From an uncultured Microcaldota archaeon (GTDB taxonomy: Archaea > Micrarchaeota > Micrarchaeia > Anstonellales > Bilamarchaeaceae), in NCBI GenBank assembly GCA_903835325.1, contig CAILMU010000061.1, positions 1-54,742 of the forward strand: a stretch of DNA of 54,742 nucleotides. Direction: 5' to 3'. Positions 1 through 8,708 of the stretch are shown in pieces. A model generated the notes under the pieces. That model did no database searches and was not told the DNA's origin. It worked only from the letters and a program-made list of their open reading frames with translations. Position numbers and translations under genes: made by a program. Position 1 is the first letter of the stretch. The number at the start of each line of letters is the position of its first letter.

Positions 1-2
1 AT

Positions 3-881
3 GCCGGCCACGAAGTGAATTACAACGGCAAGAAATATCCCTTACGCTTGGTGCCGTGCGGATTCGTCTATGAGAAAGCGAAACTCATGATAGGCGCCGG
101 AGTCTTCGTGAATCCTGAAATCTTTTTCAAGGAAATCGAATTGATCGGCGGGCAGAATCGGACGTTCATCGATTTCCGCGCCGGGCTCATCACAAAAGAG
201 CATATCGAGCGCGATACTGCGTCCGAGAACTCCAAAAAAATAGGGACAACGAAGACAGGATGCGGTCCGGCGGTATCTGATCGCGTGAATCGCATAGGGA
301 GGATGGTCTCGGAAGTTCCGGAACTCAAGAAATACCTGATTGATGTCCCGAAAGCAGTGAACAGCTCTCAGAACGTCCTCATCGAAGGGACGCAGGCGTT
401 CATGCTCTCGAACCTTTATGGGACATATCCGTTTGTCACATCCAAGGATGTTTCGGCATCGACTATAGCCGCGGATGTCGGTTTGGGCCCGACGAAAATC
501 GATGATGTCATCATGGTCATCAAATCTTACACGACAAGGGTCGGTGCTGGCCCGCTCCAGGGCGAGCTATCTGTCGAGGACGCGAAAGCGAGGAACATGC
601 AGGAGTACGGCACAGTGACAGGACGGCCGAGGAGGACTTCGCCAGACCTGCATTTCGACGACCTGCGGACCGCGGCCATGATAAACGGCGCGGGCCAGAT
701 AGCGATAACGAAGATAGATATCAGGTTCCCGGGGAATATGGGGATCCGCGATTATGCGAAACTCACAAACGAGGCGAAAACATTCATCGCGGATGTCGAG
801 AAGAAGCTTGATGTCCCCGTCACATTGATAGGGACAGGGCCGGATGCGCTCGATGTCATCGATAGGCGCGACAGAAACTGA
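3..881 (+). CDS. purA: Adenylosuccinate synthetase, 5'-truncated by window edge
   Basis: Adenylosuccinate synthetase joins IMP and aspartate using GTP, the first committed step from IMP to AMP. The reading frame is open to the left edge: the residues just before the GTG at 15 read Ala-Gly-His-Glu, which fits the family's NAGH motif, so the gene begins upstream and the GTG is not the true start. The N-terminal P-loop part is therefore missing. Visible family motifs are EGTQAF followed by YPFVTS (about residues 124-145 counted from the GTG), TRVGAGP and TGRPRRT. The C-terminus is short, as in archaeal PurA proteins of roughly 340 residues. The next gene is on the opposite strand, so nothing downstream is obviously co-transcribed. 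Confidence 0.93.
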   Translation, partial: AGHEVNYNGKKYPLRLVPCGFVYEKAKLMIGAGVFVNPEIFFKEIELIGGQNRTFIDFRAGLITKEHIERDTASENSKKIGTTKTGCGPAVSDRVNRIGRMVSEVPELKKYLIDVPKAVNSSQNVLIEGTQAFMLSNLYGTYPFVTSKDVSASTIAADVGLGPTKIDDVIMVIKSYTTRVGAGPLQGELSVEDAKARNMQEYGTVTGRPRRTSPDLHFDDLRTAAMINGAGQIAITKIDIRFPGNMGIRDYAKLTNEAKTFIADVEKKLDVPVTLIGTGPDALDVIDRRDRN

Positions 882-916
882 CGGTCGCCCGCCATTCTTT
901 TATTATCTTTTTTTAT

Positions 917-1522
917 TCAGGCTGCCTTTCCGCCTTTTTTCTTCGAAGCCTTGTTTTTCTGGAGCTTTTCCGCGACCATCCTGCCAAGCTCCTTCTTGTA
1001 CCGGTCCACCGCGTCGCGGAGGGTGGATTTCCTGAGCTCGCATATCTCGCAGCATGCGAACAGAAGGGCCTCGAAATCAAGATACCTCTCTGCTATTTCC
1101 CTTATCTCCATCCCGTAGAATCCTTCATCGGTGAGCGCGGAAACTGAATCCGACAGCTTCACATAGAGCGATGTGAGGTTCGTGTTGTCCTTTGCGAATG
1201 CCGATGTCCGTATCTGGTTAGTCTTCTCGATGAGATAGATGGCGATGCAGAGGCGTGCGACCTGGACATCGAAATCAGGTGGCGGCGCGTTGAAATCAAT
1301 CAGCGAGAAGGAATCCACCCGCTGCTCGAGCAGGGACCAGCTCCTCTGCAGGGTGATCCCGGGCCTCGCAAGCTGGGTCATGAACCCGATGGGCAGGGGT
1401 TCGGCAGGCTCCCCGGCGACGAATCGTTTATAGTTCTCGATATTCTCCTCCCGTATCTTCTCATAAAGCTGGATGTGGTATTGCCTTTCCTGTTCATCAG
1501 GCGCGATCGCGGGCTGGTCCAT
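917..1522 (-). CDS. Hypothetical protein, 201 aa
   Basis: I do not recognise this protein. It is mostly helical in appearance, with no signal peptide or convincing membrane segment. Notable features are a Cys cluster (ACCEICELRK, about residues 155-165) and a Lys-rich tail ending KKKGGKAA that could bind nucleic acid or simply be disordered. It is divergent from the giant gene starting at 1577, with 54 bp between the two start codons, so they may share a control region. It converges with purA. Its base composition matches its neighbours. Confidence 0.75.
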   Translation of the reverse strand: MDQPAIAPDEQERQYHIQLYEKIREENIENYKRFVAGEPAEPLPIGFMTQLARPGITLQRSWSLLEQRVDSFSLIDFNAPPPDFDVQVARLCIAIYLIEKTNQIRTSAFAKDNTNLTSLYVKLSDSVSALTDEGFYGMEIREIAERYLDFEALLFACCEICELRKSTLRDAVDRYKKELGRMVAEKLQKNKASKKKGGKAA

Positions 1523-1545
1523 GCGATTGCTTAGGAGTTAAACCA

Positions 1546-1552
1546 TTTTAAA
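1546..1552 (+). promoter_or_regulatory. TATA-like box for the 1783-aa gene
   Basis: TTTTAAA is centred 28 bp upstream of the ATG at 1577. That spacing fits an archaeal TATA box giving a leaderless transcript. It lies in the 54-bp spacer between two divergent genes. Confidence 0.45.
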
Positions 1553-1576
1553 CGCCAGCACGGAACTAACATATGG

Positions 1577-4500
1577 ATGGCTTACAAGCAAGCGGCGACC
1601 GGGCCGTCAGAGGCAGAGATCCCACAAGCGCCAACCTTGGCACAGACACGCACGGCGCTCACAGCGACAGACCTCGCGTCCGGCATCTCTTCCATGAGAT
1701 ACGCTCTCAGCAATAAAGGCGCCATCGATCCTTCATCCATCCGCGGCTCTACCCTGGAAAGAAATCCCGCAGGCAAAGGTTTCCTGGAAGGCAACGAAGC
1801 GATGATGGAGCTGAAAGGCGAAAACGCCATCGGTTTCGCAGCATGGTTGAAAACACCGGCAAATGCCGATAAGCTGGAGCGGGCAGGAATCCATGCAGAG
1901 CAGTCCGGAAAACCCGGAAGCCCTGAAATCACCCTTGTCAATGACAACTACCTTCCTTCCTCGATACGCACCAATAAGCCGCTGAGGAATGGGATGATCG
2001 AGACCCTTAACGCTGCTGAGACCTGGGAGGCTGCCAAGGCGGAGACCGCTTTTTTCACAGTGGCCAGCTGCATGAAAGCCGAGCGGGCGCTGGAAGATGC
2101 GAAAACCCGCCTGCCTCAGAAGAGCTATGAAGTGCTTGAGAGCGCAGCGCTGATGGGGAGGATGCCTTTCGAGATGATCCGGGAGGGCGGACCGATGCCT
2201 GGCGCTGAGAAATACGCGGATTCGGGGGCCGCCTTCAGGGCGGTGGCCAGATATGTCGAGACCGCGGATGCGCTTAATGCGAGCGCCGTGCCTGAATCCA
2301 CAAAGGCATTTCTCGATGACAAGATGAAGGGCATCAGGGATCATCTGAGGCTCGGACAATGGGACAACGCATCCCTGGAGATGGCCCTTGCCCAGACCCA
2401 TATCGCAATCTATTCCCCTGAAGCTGGCATCGCAGAGGGCAAGAAAGCCGTGCTTGAAGCTGGCATGGCAGCGGCGTGGAACGCAGAGCAGAAAGGCGAT
2501 TTCGCGAAAGCCGCCCGCATCAATGGCATGGCCCAGGAATATTTCTCTGACGCAAAGGGCGCGCAGCTGATTCAGAAGGCGCGGGATGAGGCGGCGAAGA
2601 GGCCGCTCTCAATAGAAGGCTCAGCATACCCGATGTTCATGGAAAACGGAAAGTTCAGCGAGAAGAGATTCGAGGAGCAGACAGGAGTCCCCTATCCAGA
2701 ATTCAAGAAGGGGGGCGTGGGCACCGTGCTAGATCGGCTGCTTGCAGATGCGCTGAAATCCGTCAATGACGCCCAGAAATCCATCGAGGAGGCGATAGCG
2801 CTCGAGGCGAGAAGCGCATCAACAAAGGGCGGACCGATGGCTGAAGTCCAGAACAAACTTGCGCAATCTGCCGAGCACATGAAAAAGGCGGATGAACTGA
2901 CAGGCACTGCGCTCTTAGGCTTGGGATATATCAACCACATGGCAAATCTCCACAAATCCGCGGCCGTGACACGGAACATCAGATTCGACGCAATCTCAGG
3001 AACGGCTGCCAAGTCAGCGCTCAAGGCGAAAGCTGAGGGCGTCGCATCAAGCGAGGATAATGCCGGATTCACGTTCATGCAGGAGTTCTTCGAGCGCACC
3101 GCCGCAGCGAGGGCTGAAGGAAAAGCGGCTCACGATTCCCACCTAAACGCAGCGAAGACGCACCAGAAGAATGGCGCCAGCGCCGAGGCCGGGCTTGGCA
3201 AGAAAACCAAAGAGATGAATGACGCCTACAAGGAATGCCAGACCTTCGAGGCATATACGAATGGGATGAATGCAGGCGTGAAGAAAGATAACGCGTCGCT
3301 GATTTCCGGCATCGATTCGGCCTCGAAAGGGTTGGATGAGGTCATCGCGAAAGCGAACGGCATCATAAAGGATGTCGATGAGCCGGAAAAGCGCAAGAAA
3401 CTCATCGCCGACAAGTATTCGCCGGATGGGATAAAGGCGAGAGCTCTTGCAGTGATCGCCCAGGCGGAATTATCCAAGGATGTCCTCAAACAGTTCAAAA
3501 CCACTCTTGAGGGACAAAATAAACAGTCTGATGCGGCCTTCGGGGCGGTTATCGGCAGCTACACGCCGGATAATGTCGTCAAGGATGCTTCTGCAACCAA
3601 TGACGGTTCGAGACGATACGGATACGGCACGAGTGCGGTTTTCTCCCAGCCAAGGGCGCTTGAAGCCGCCATCACAAATGATATGCATAACGGCAATGAC
3701 GCGTTCAACGGGGCCTTGGGCGGCCTGAACAAGAATTTGAGGGACCTCAATTTTATGGAAAGCCTTCAGGCGACTCCGGTTGACAGGCCGGATATGGTCA
3801 TCCCAAGCATGCTCGCAGGGATCGCGATTGGCAGGGCGGTCATCGCACTGCCCCAGATGCTCTCTGCCAGTTCGGCTCCTGTTACCGCGGCGTCGACAAC
3901 ATCGCAACTGCTATGGACCAGCGCGGGCCAGGCATTCATGGTAGCATCTGTCACGGTGGGAGCTATCGAGACCGTTGGCGGCACGATGAATCTAATAAGC
4001 GCCAGGACTCCGCAGGAAAGGGCGATGGCCGAGACGCAGCTGCGCGAGGGCGCGATGAACCTTGTTATCGGCGGTGCCGGAAAAGCGTTCCAGCTCGGCA
4101 ATTTCGTCCGGGAAGGGTTCGTCCTCTCAGAGGCGGTGGGCTTCAGCACGGGGGTCGCCTTGACAGCGAATGATGTGCGTGGCTGGGTGAGCGGAAGGAA
4201 GCAGTTCTCTGGGATGGATGCTGTGAGCGATGCGTTCCTGATGCTCCCGGGCCTCGGGTTGGCCTCAGAATATTATGCGGCGGCATCACGGGTGCCTAAA
4301 GCGGTTCCCCTTCCGGAAAAAACAGCATTCACAGTAGCAGAAGAGATGGCCCCACGCATAACGACGCCTGGAGCTCCGGCATTCGCGCAAAGGGGCGGCT
4401 TCATAGGCCTGGAGGTTCGAGGGGCGGCGAAGGCTGATGCAGGAACCGCAAGCGCATTGAAAGCAGGGCGGGTAGCCACTGAGGCGCCGGAAGTAGCCGC

Positions 4501-6928
4501 CGCGACAAAGGCCATAGAACTAAGCAGGGCGCAAAATGTCGTAGGCGCTGCCAATGACAACGCGATGGCGGCAAGAGGAGCAGCGGCTGCACAAGAAGGC
4601 GCGGTGGTCAGGAGACTGCCTACTGCTGCGAAACCTGTTGCTGCGCCAGGATTATCATTCGATGCTGACATCGCGTCCGGCGCCGGCCTGAAATCCTTGA
4701 AAGCAGCCGAACTCGATAGTCTCGCCGGAGCGCTCAGGACGGCTGGAGCTAATGATGCTGCAATCGCCCTCAATAATTATAGGCAAACAAAAAGCACAAA
4801 GGATCTTCTGAAAGCGGTCAACGCGATAAACACCGCCAAGAAGGAGAACCGGATAACGATAATAACAAAAGAAATCCAAGACGAAATGAAAGCCGTCGCA
4901 GGCGGAGGGCGGTCGATGGCATCCGCGCAGAGAACGTGGACTGTTTCGGTGCCGGTTGCCGGGGAAGCCACACCGGTTGCAGCGGAGTTTGGAGCCGGGG
5001 CCGCAGCCAGTACCGGAGCCAAAGTCGGAACCGCAGCGCCTGCGATTGTCAGGCCCATCGGCTCGGCGTCTGTTTCTGTCGTTCCCTCGTGGGCGCCGGT
5101 CCAGCCGGCTGAACTCAGGGGATTCCTGAAGATGGCAGTGGCTGACCAGAACGCGCGTATCGCGAAATTTGCCGAAGGCACCCTGGAAAAATCGTTCTTC
5201 ACCCGCATCCAGGGCTTGCAGAGGATGGAAAAAGAGTACGGCTTGGAAGGCAAGCTTGTCAGCTCCTATCTTGGCGCAGATAGCGAGGGGAACGCTGCTA
5301 GGAATGTCATTGAACAGATGTCAAAGAGCACCAGGCCCCTGTTCAACAAAGCAACTACTGAGAGAGCCGAAGCTGAATTCGTCCGCCGCGGAATCACACT
5401 GAAAACCCCGCTCGAAGCGATCAAGCCAGGTGAGACGAAGGTCTTCGAAGCGACCAACGGGAAGTTCTATGAAATCAGGAATGAAGGCGGCATGCTCGGC
5501 GTGCATGAGCAGAGGACGATGATAACTCCGGAACCGTTGCCTACGATGGAGGGGGGCATCCCGTTCGTCAGAAGCGTCCCGGGAGCGGTCAAAGGCGACC
5601 ATGCCCTGGATCTTGTGGACGTCCTTGCGAGCGGCGATATCAACAATTCCATCGATCGGGCTTTGCCAAAAGCGATCGGAGCCCGCAGGACGATAGTGGG
5701 CATCAGTGACAGCAGCGCGAATGCCATGAAGGGCGCGTTCCAAATCACGGTAGAAGAGACAATCGGCGTCGGCGAAAATGCTGTGAAAATCCAGAGGCAC
5801 TTCCTTTTGAAGACACATGACCTTAGCCCCAACAAGTTCGCGGATGCCATCATATCGGATAACGGCATCTGCACAGTGGACACAGCAACAGGATTCGGAA
5901 AAACGCCATTCAGTTACATGCGCTCTGATGGCAAGCCCGGCACCTTCGGGATGATGGAGCATATGGGCGAATCGCAAAGGACTTTCACGGTGGCGGGCCG
6001 TGAGATAAACATAGTAAGGAACCTGGGCGCGAATGATTTCGAAGCATCTAACCTCAGGAGCCTGGTCGAGGGCCCGGAGACACTGCCGTTTTTCGAGAAG
6101 ACCGGCCTCGTGCGTGTCGATCGTACGGGCGCAGCGCCCAAGGTCGTCTACAAAAAGGAGTTCTTTAAGACGATGGGCGGCGAGGCGGGCTTCACGGTTT
6201 TCACAGATATCTCGATCGGTGCCCGCGACGGGAAGGCAGCGAACGCATGGATGAAAGTGATTGAGGTCTCAGCGGATGACGCCAAGCACCTGGCGGACAA
6301 TAATTATCTTGTCACGAATGTCAGTGGCAGATGGCAGGCTCTAGTCCCGGCAAGGATCGACACGGACTGGTCTGTGGATTTCGTCACGGAATTCGTGGCC
6401 AACAAGGCCCCGAGAAGCGCTCTCCACATACAAAGCGGCAACGGATATCATGATTTCACCCCCATAGCGGACCAGTATGGCCAAAAGGATGTGTGGTCTA
6501 TCGCCAGGCAGCTTGAATCCCTCGGAGGCGCTGTCGAAAGCGAGGTCCCGGCGAGCGAGCTCAGGAAACTCGTCCTGGGTTCCATGAAAGAGGGCGGGGA
6601 ACTCTGGTATATCAGGAATGGCAGGCGCCCTGATTTTGCGAAGAATTTCGTCAGCCGCATCGAAAGCGCGCCCGCGAGCCAGCCGTTCGGCGCCGGGTCC
6701 GATAATCTTGTGCAAGGCACTTACGTGCGCACAGGCCCGAGCAATGGGAATGCGATTGGCAGGTATATGGACCTGCCTGGCGGAAGGTCAACGATCGGCA
6801 TGCACCGGGAAGGGATATTAGGCTCGTTCAAGTCATTGAACGATGGCATGCGCAGTAGCGCCTTCAGGGACGAACTTTGGGATCAGATAGCTTTGAGAGC
6901 GAGAAATAGGTTGGGAAGCGGCCGTTAG
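1577..6928 (+). CDS. Giant Ala-rich hypothetical protein, 1783 aa
   Basis: I do not recognise this protein as a known family. The first 700 residues are Ala/Lys/Glu-rich and look helical, with TPR-like helix pairs near residues 290-330 and coiled-coil-like stretches near 380-460. Residues about 739-900 are hydrophobic and Gly/Ala-rich, and could insert into or cross a membrane. Next comes a low-complexity Ala/Pro/Val region (about 900-1190), then a more globular, beta-rich region to the end. There is no N-terminal signal peptide, so either it is cytoplasmic or export uses another route. The layout of long helical stalk, hydrophobic Gly/Ala block and globular C-terminus recalls polymorphic-toxin or phage-tail-like giants, but I see no diagnostic motif. 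The start was chosen at the ATG 25-28 bp after a TATA-like box. Confidence 0.85.
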   Translation: MAYKQAATGPSEAEIPQAPTLAQTRTALTATDLASGISSMRYALSNKGAIDPSSIRGSTLERNPAGKGFLEGNEAMMELKGENAIGFAAWLKTPANADKLERAGIHAEQSGKPGSPEITLVNDNYLPSSIRTNKPLRNGMIETLNAAETWEAAKAETAFFTVASCMKAERALEDAKTRLPQKSYEVLESAALMGRMPFEMIREGGPMPGAEKYADSGAAFRAVARYVETADALNASAVPESTKAFLDDKMKGIRDHLRLGQWDNASLEMALAQTHIAIYSPEAGIAEGKKAVLEAGMAAAWNAEQKGDFAKAARINGMAQEYFSDAKGAQLIQKARDEAAKRPLSIEGSAYPMFMENGKFSEKRFEEQTGVPYPEFKKGGVGTVLDRLLADALKSVNDAQKSIEEAIALEARSASTKGGPMAEVQNKLAQSAEHMKKADELTGTALLGLGYINHMANLHKSAAVTRNIRFDAISGTAAKSALKAKAEGVASSEDNAGFTFMQEFFERTAAARAEGKAAHDSHLNAAKTHQKNGASAEAGLGKKTKEMNDAYKECQTFEAYTNGMNAGVKKDNASLISGIDSASKGLDEVIAKANGIIKDVDEPEKRKKLIADKYSPDGIKARALAVIAQAELSKDVLKQFKTTLEGQNKQSDAAFGAVIGSYTPDNVVKDASATNDGSRRYGYGTSAVFSQPRALEAAITNDMHNGNDAFNGALGGLNKNLRDLNFMESLQATPVDRPDMVIPSMLAGIAIGRAVIALPQMLSASSAPVTAASTTSQLLWTSAGQAFMVASVTVGAIETVGGTMNLISARTPQERAMAETQLREGAMNLVIGGAGKAFQLGNFVREGFVLSEAVGFSTGVALTANDVRGWVSGRKQFSGMDAVSDAFLMLPGLGLASEYYAAASRVPKAVPLPEKTAFTVAEEMAPRITTPGAPAFAQRGGFIGLEVRGAAKADAGTASALKAGRVATEAPEVAAATKAIELSRAQNVVGAANDNAMAARGAAAAQEGAVVRRLPTAAKPVAAPGLSFDADIASGAGLKSLKAAELDSLAGALRTAGANDAAIALNNYRQTKSTKDLLKAVNAINTAKKENRITIITKEIQDEMKAVAGGGRSMASAQRTWTVSVPVAGEATPVAAEFGAGAAASTGAKVGTAAPAIVRPIGSASVSVVPSWAPVQPAELRGFLKMAVADQNARIAKFAEGTLEKSFFTRIQGLQRMEKEYGLEGKLVSSYLGADSEGNAARNVIEQMSKSTRPLFNKATTERAEAEFVRRGITLKTPLEAIKPGETKVFEATNGKFYEIRNEGGMLGVHEQRTMITPEPLPTMEGGIPFVRSVPGAVKGDHALDLVDVLASGDINNSIDRALPKAIGARRTIVGISDSSANAMKGAFQITVEETIGVGENAVKIQRHFLLKTHDLSPNKFADAIISDNGICTVDTATGFGKTPFSYMRSDGKPGTFGMMEHMGESQRTFTVAGREINIVRNLGANDFEASNLRSLVEGPETLPFFEKTGLVRVDRTGAAPKVVYKKEFFKTMGGEAGFTVFTDISIGARDGKAANAWMKVIEVSADDAKHLADNNYLVTNVSGRWQALVPARIDTDWSVDFVTEFVANKAPRSALHIQSGNGYHDFTPIADQYGQKDVWSIARQLESLGGAVESEVPASELRKLVLGSMKEGGELWYIRNGRRPDFAKNFVSRIESAPASQPFGAGSDNLVQGTYVRTGPSNGNAIGRYMDLPGGRSTIGMHREGILGSFKSLNDGMRSSAFRDELWDQIALRARNRLGSGR

Positions 6929-6962
6929 CCTGCAGGCACCTGACGTTTCCTTATTTATCCGG

Positions 6963-7589
6963 CTATACGCTCCTTTTCGGCACGACCGGTATGGCGGCGC
7001 CTTCATCGGCTATCGCGATCGCGCCGTCTGAGCGCGCGCTCGCGCTTTCAGCGACCTTCAATGCGGCATTTATCGATGATACCACATTGGCCCATGGAAG
7101 AGCCGGGTTTTCGAAATGATGGAGGCTTTCTATCGGCTCCCTCACTATGATGCGCCGCTCCATGTCCACGAGAATCAGGTATGTGGTGCTTGTGCGCTGG
7201 AATATCGAGATTGCATAGGCCGGGACATCTTTCAAAGCCTCATCCGCATTCGGGCCGAACAGTTCCTCGGTGATTACCGGGCTGGAATCAGTGCTGTAAA
7301 CGATGCTGAATTCCCCTTTGTATATATAGAGGGGCTTCTCCGGAGCTTGCCCGGCCGCATCCCCAGGTACCCGCAAGGTCTTGCGGACGTCGTCATTCCA
7401 GCCTGTCGCCGAATCCCATATCCTCTCGATGACCTTGTCTGCGGAGATGGCGTTGATCGGTTTCGCCGGTTGGGGGTCTTTCTTCTGGCCGAATTCGGCA
7501 GGCTTCCTGGCCCTGGCTGAGATGTCTATCACTTTCGCATTGTTTTGCGCATTCCCCGCCGGTTTGGAACTGTTGCCCATATTGCCCAT
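6963..7589 (-). CDS. Hypothetical protein, 208 aa
   Basis: I do not recognise this protein. The first 50 or so residues are Asn/Lys/Pro/Ala-rich and probably disordered (starts MGNMGNSSKP). Residues about 50-170 look like an alpha/beta domain, with strands such as YIYKGEFSIVY and TYLILVDMERRIIV, and the tail is Ala-rich. There is no signal peptide. It converges on the giant gene ending at 6928 with a 34-bp gap, and is divergent from the HAD hydrolase at 7681. The AT-rich spacer 7590-7680 carries TATA-like sequences for both directions. Confidence 0.75.
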   Translation of the reverse strand: MGNMGNSSKPAGNAQNNAKVIDISARARKPAEFGQKKDPQPAKPINAISADKVIERIWDSATGWNDDVRKTLRVPGDAAGQAPEKPLYIYKGEFSIVYSTDSSPVITEELFGPNADEALKDVPAYAISIFQRTSTTYLILVDMERRIIVREPIESLHHFENPALPWANVVSSINAALKVAESASARSDGAIAIADEGAAIPVVPKRSV

Positions 7590-7649
7590 CGTACCACGTT
7601 ATATCCTCTATTTCCCAGCCAGTATATAAATATCCATTATATACACAAA

Positions 7650-7657
7650 TTTATAAT
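7650..7657 (+). promoter_or_regulatory. TATA-like box for the HAD hydrolase
   Basis: TTTATAAT is centred about 27 bp before the ATG at 7681, the spacing of a leaderless archaeal promoter. The rest of the 91-bp divergent spacer is strongly AT-rich, and a second TATA-like stretch near 7622-7631 suits the opposite gene. Confidence 0.5.
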
Positions 7658-7680
7658 TACTCTTACAGATATACAATAAC

Positions 7681-8406
7681 ATGCCTATGCACATAAAGCC
7701 ACGCAGCACAATGCGCAACCTGCCAGCATGCAACATGGCGCTATGGCAAGGCAAGTCGCTCCTTTTCGACATGGACGGCGTCCTGCTGGAGAGCCGCCAT
7801 GACGCCAATGCAGAAGGGAAAAGAAGCGTCCAGCACCTGGGCCAGAATATCTCCGAAGCGCTTGCGCGCCTGAAGGCGTCTGGTGTGAAACTCGCAGTGA
7901 CCAGCTCGGCCCGCAAGGAATATGCCCGCCGCATGCTTGCTGAAGCGAATCTCATACGGCCTTTCAGCTTCATTTTGACGAGGGAGGATATGGCGTATTC
8001 CAAGAACGGCGAGACGAGGGTGGTCCCGAAGGATTACACGCGCGCGCTCAAGATGCTGTGCGAGGCTTCGCCGCTCGACAACTGCGCCATTATCGGAGAC
8101 CGGCCGGCCTATGATGTGCCTCTCAACCCGGAGGGCATGGTGACCGCCATCTACTCCATGGAGATAGATTTCGCGAAGGTGCTCCAGCATCTCGAGATAG
8201 TGCTCGAGGCTGGGAAGGGCAGATTCGCCTCGGGTTTCGATGCGTTGAGTTTGGGAGGCGGGAGCGGCAATGGCGATGTCCATATCGTGCGGGACAAGAA
8301 CTGGCGTCTTGATAAGGATACGCAGGGCCTTGCAAGGATAATCTACTTCGAGGAGCCGTCTGTGCCTTCGCATATGCAGAAGATGTACGTGCCTAGTTCG
8401 CGGTAA
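7681..8406 (+). CDS. HAD-superfamily hydrolase
   Basis: This is probably a phosphatase of the haloacid dehalogenase superfamily; the substrate is unknown. HAD motif I is clear as LLFDMDGVLLE, with the nucleophile Asp30 and acid Asp32. Motif II is LAVTSS (Ser/Thr near residues 73-76) and motif IV is IIGDRPAYD near residue 140. The lysine of motif III probably lies just before, in the VPKDY region. The C-terminal 60 residues, with a Gly-rich loop, go beyond the core. The first in-frame ATG follows a TATA-like box at leaderless spacing; later Met codons at residues 3, 11 and 19 are also possible starts. A hairpin with T-runs on both sides follows the stop. Confidence 0.85.
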   Translation: MPMHIKPRSTMRNLPACNMALWQGKSLLFDMDGVLLESRHDANAEGKRSVQHLGQNISEALARLKASGVKLAVTSSARKEYARRMLAEANLIRPFSFILTREDMAYSKNGETRVVPKDYTRALKMLCEASPLDNCAIIGDRPAYDVPLNPEGMVTAIYSMEIDFAKVLQHLEIVLEAGKGRFASGFDALSLGGGSGNGDVHIVRDKNWRLDKDTQGLARIIYFEEPSVPSHMQKMYVPSSR

Positions 8407-8425
8407 AAGACTTAAAAAAAATTTC

Positions 8426-8462
8426 GCCGTTGCGAGATCTTCGATCTCGGCCGGCATTTTTT
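8426..8462. terminator. Bidirectional stem-loop terminator
   Basis: CGAGATC and GATCTCG pair around a TTC loop (8433-8449), flanked by outer GCCG/CGGC. A T-run follows on the plus strand (8457-8462), and the A-run at 8414-8421 gives a T-run on the minus strand. It sits between the HAD gene and the oppositely oriented tRNA gene, so it could end transcription from both sides. Confidence 0.55.
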
Positions 8463-8497
8463 CATTAGGTTTGACAACATACAATCTGACAAAAAGG

Positions 8498-8536
8498 AAA
8501 AAACGCCGACGCAGAGGCTGATGCCTCTTCACGTCG
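8498..8536 (-). terminator. Stem-loop and T-run behind tRNA-Ser
   Basis: Read on the minus strand, CGACG...CGTCG encloses AGAGGC-ATCA-GCCTCT, and the hairpin is followed by six Ts. It begins 17 nt beyond the tRNA 3' end. Together with the hairpin at 8426 it fills most of the 147-bp space between the HAD gene and the tRNA. Confidence 0.5.
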
Positions 8537-8553
8537 ATTTCTTAAGATGAAAT

Positions 8554-8681
8554 CGCCGACGCCAGGATTGACAGCCATGCTGGCAAATCAAAAAAGCACC
8601 AGCTTTTTTGGCTTTTGAACCTGGAATCCACAAGGGACCGGTTTTCAAGACCGGCGCACTACCGGGTTGTGCGACGTCGGC
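8554..8681 (-). tRNA. tRNA-Ser(UGA) with a T-loop intron
   Basis: On the minus strand the 7-bp acceptor stem GCCGACG/CGTCGGC closes the gene. The D arm is GCAC-AACCCGGTA-GTGC. The anticodon arm is CCGGT-CTTGAAA-ACCGG, giving anticodon UGA (Ser), followed by a 13-nt variable arm TCCCTTGTGGATT as expected of a class II tRNA. The discriminator base is G, as in tRNA-Ser, and no CCA is encoded. The T stem CCAGG/CCTGG is intact, but its loop is split: TTCA lies on one side and AAT on the other of a 46-nt insertion, and joining them restores the normal loop TTCAAAT. The mature tRNA would be 82 nt. The gene lies 27 bp behind scpB on the same strand and may be read through from that operon. Confidence 0.88.
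8570..8615 (-). other. 46-nt non-canonical tRNA intron (T-loop)
   Basis: This insertion interrupts the T-loop between about positions 57 and 60; the run of A residues makes the exact cut ambiguous. Near its ends AGCCA (8613-8609) pairs with TGGCT (8577-8573), and inside it AAAAAAGC/GCTTTTTT forms an 8-bp hairpin with loop TGGT. A strict bulge-helix-bulge with a 4-bp central helix is not evident by eye, so a relaxed splice motif is likely. Confidence 0.75.
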
Positions 8682-8708
8682 ACTGACTAAATATGCTCTT
8701 CTATCGAT

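Noticed and set aside
8641..8660. Plus-strand anticodon-like loop TTTTCAAG, suggesting a UCA (Sec or suppressor) tRNA
   Set aside because: The D arm, T arm, variable arm and discriminator fit only the minus strand, where the anticodon is UGA for serine.
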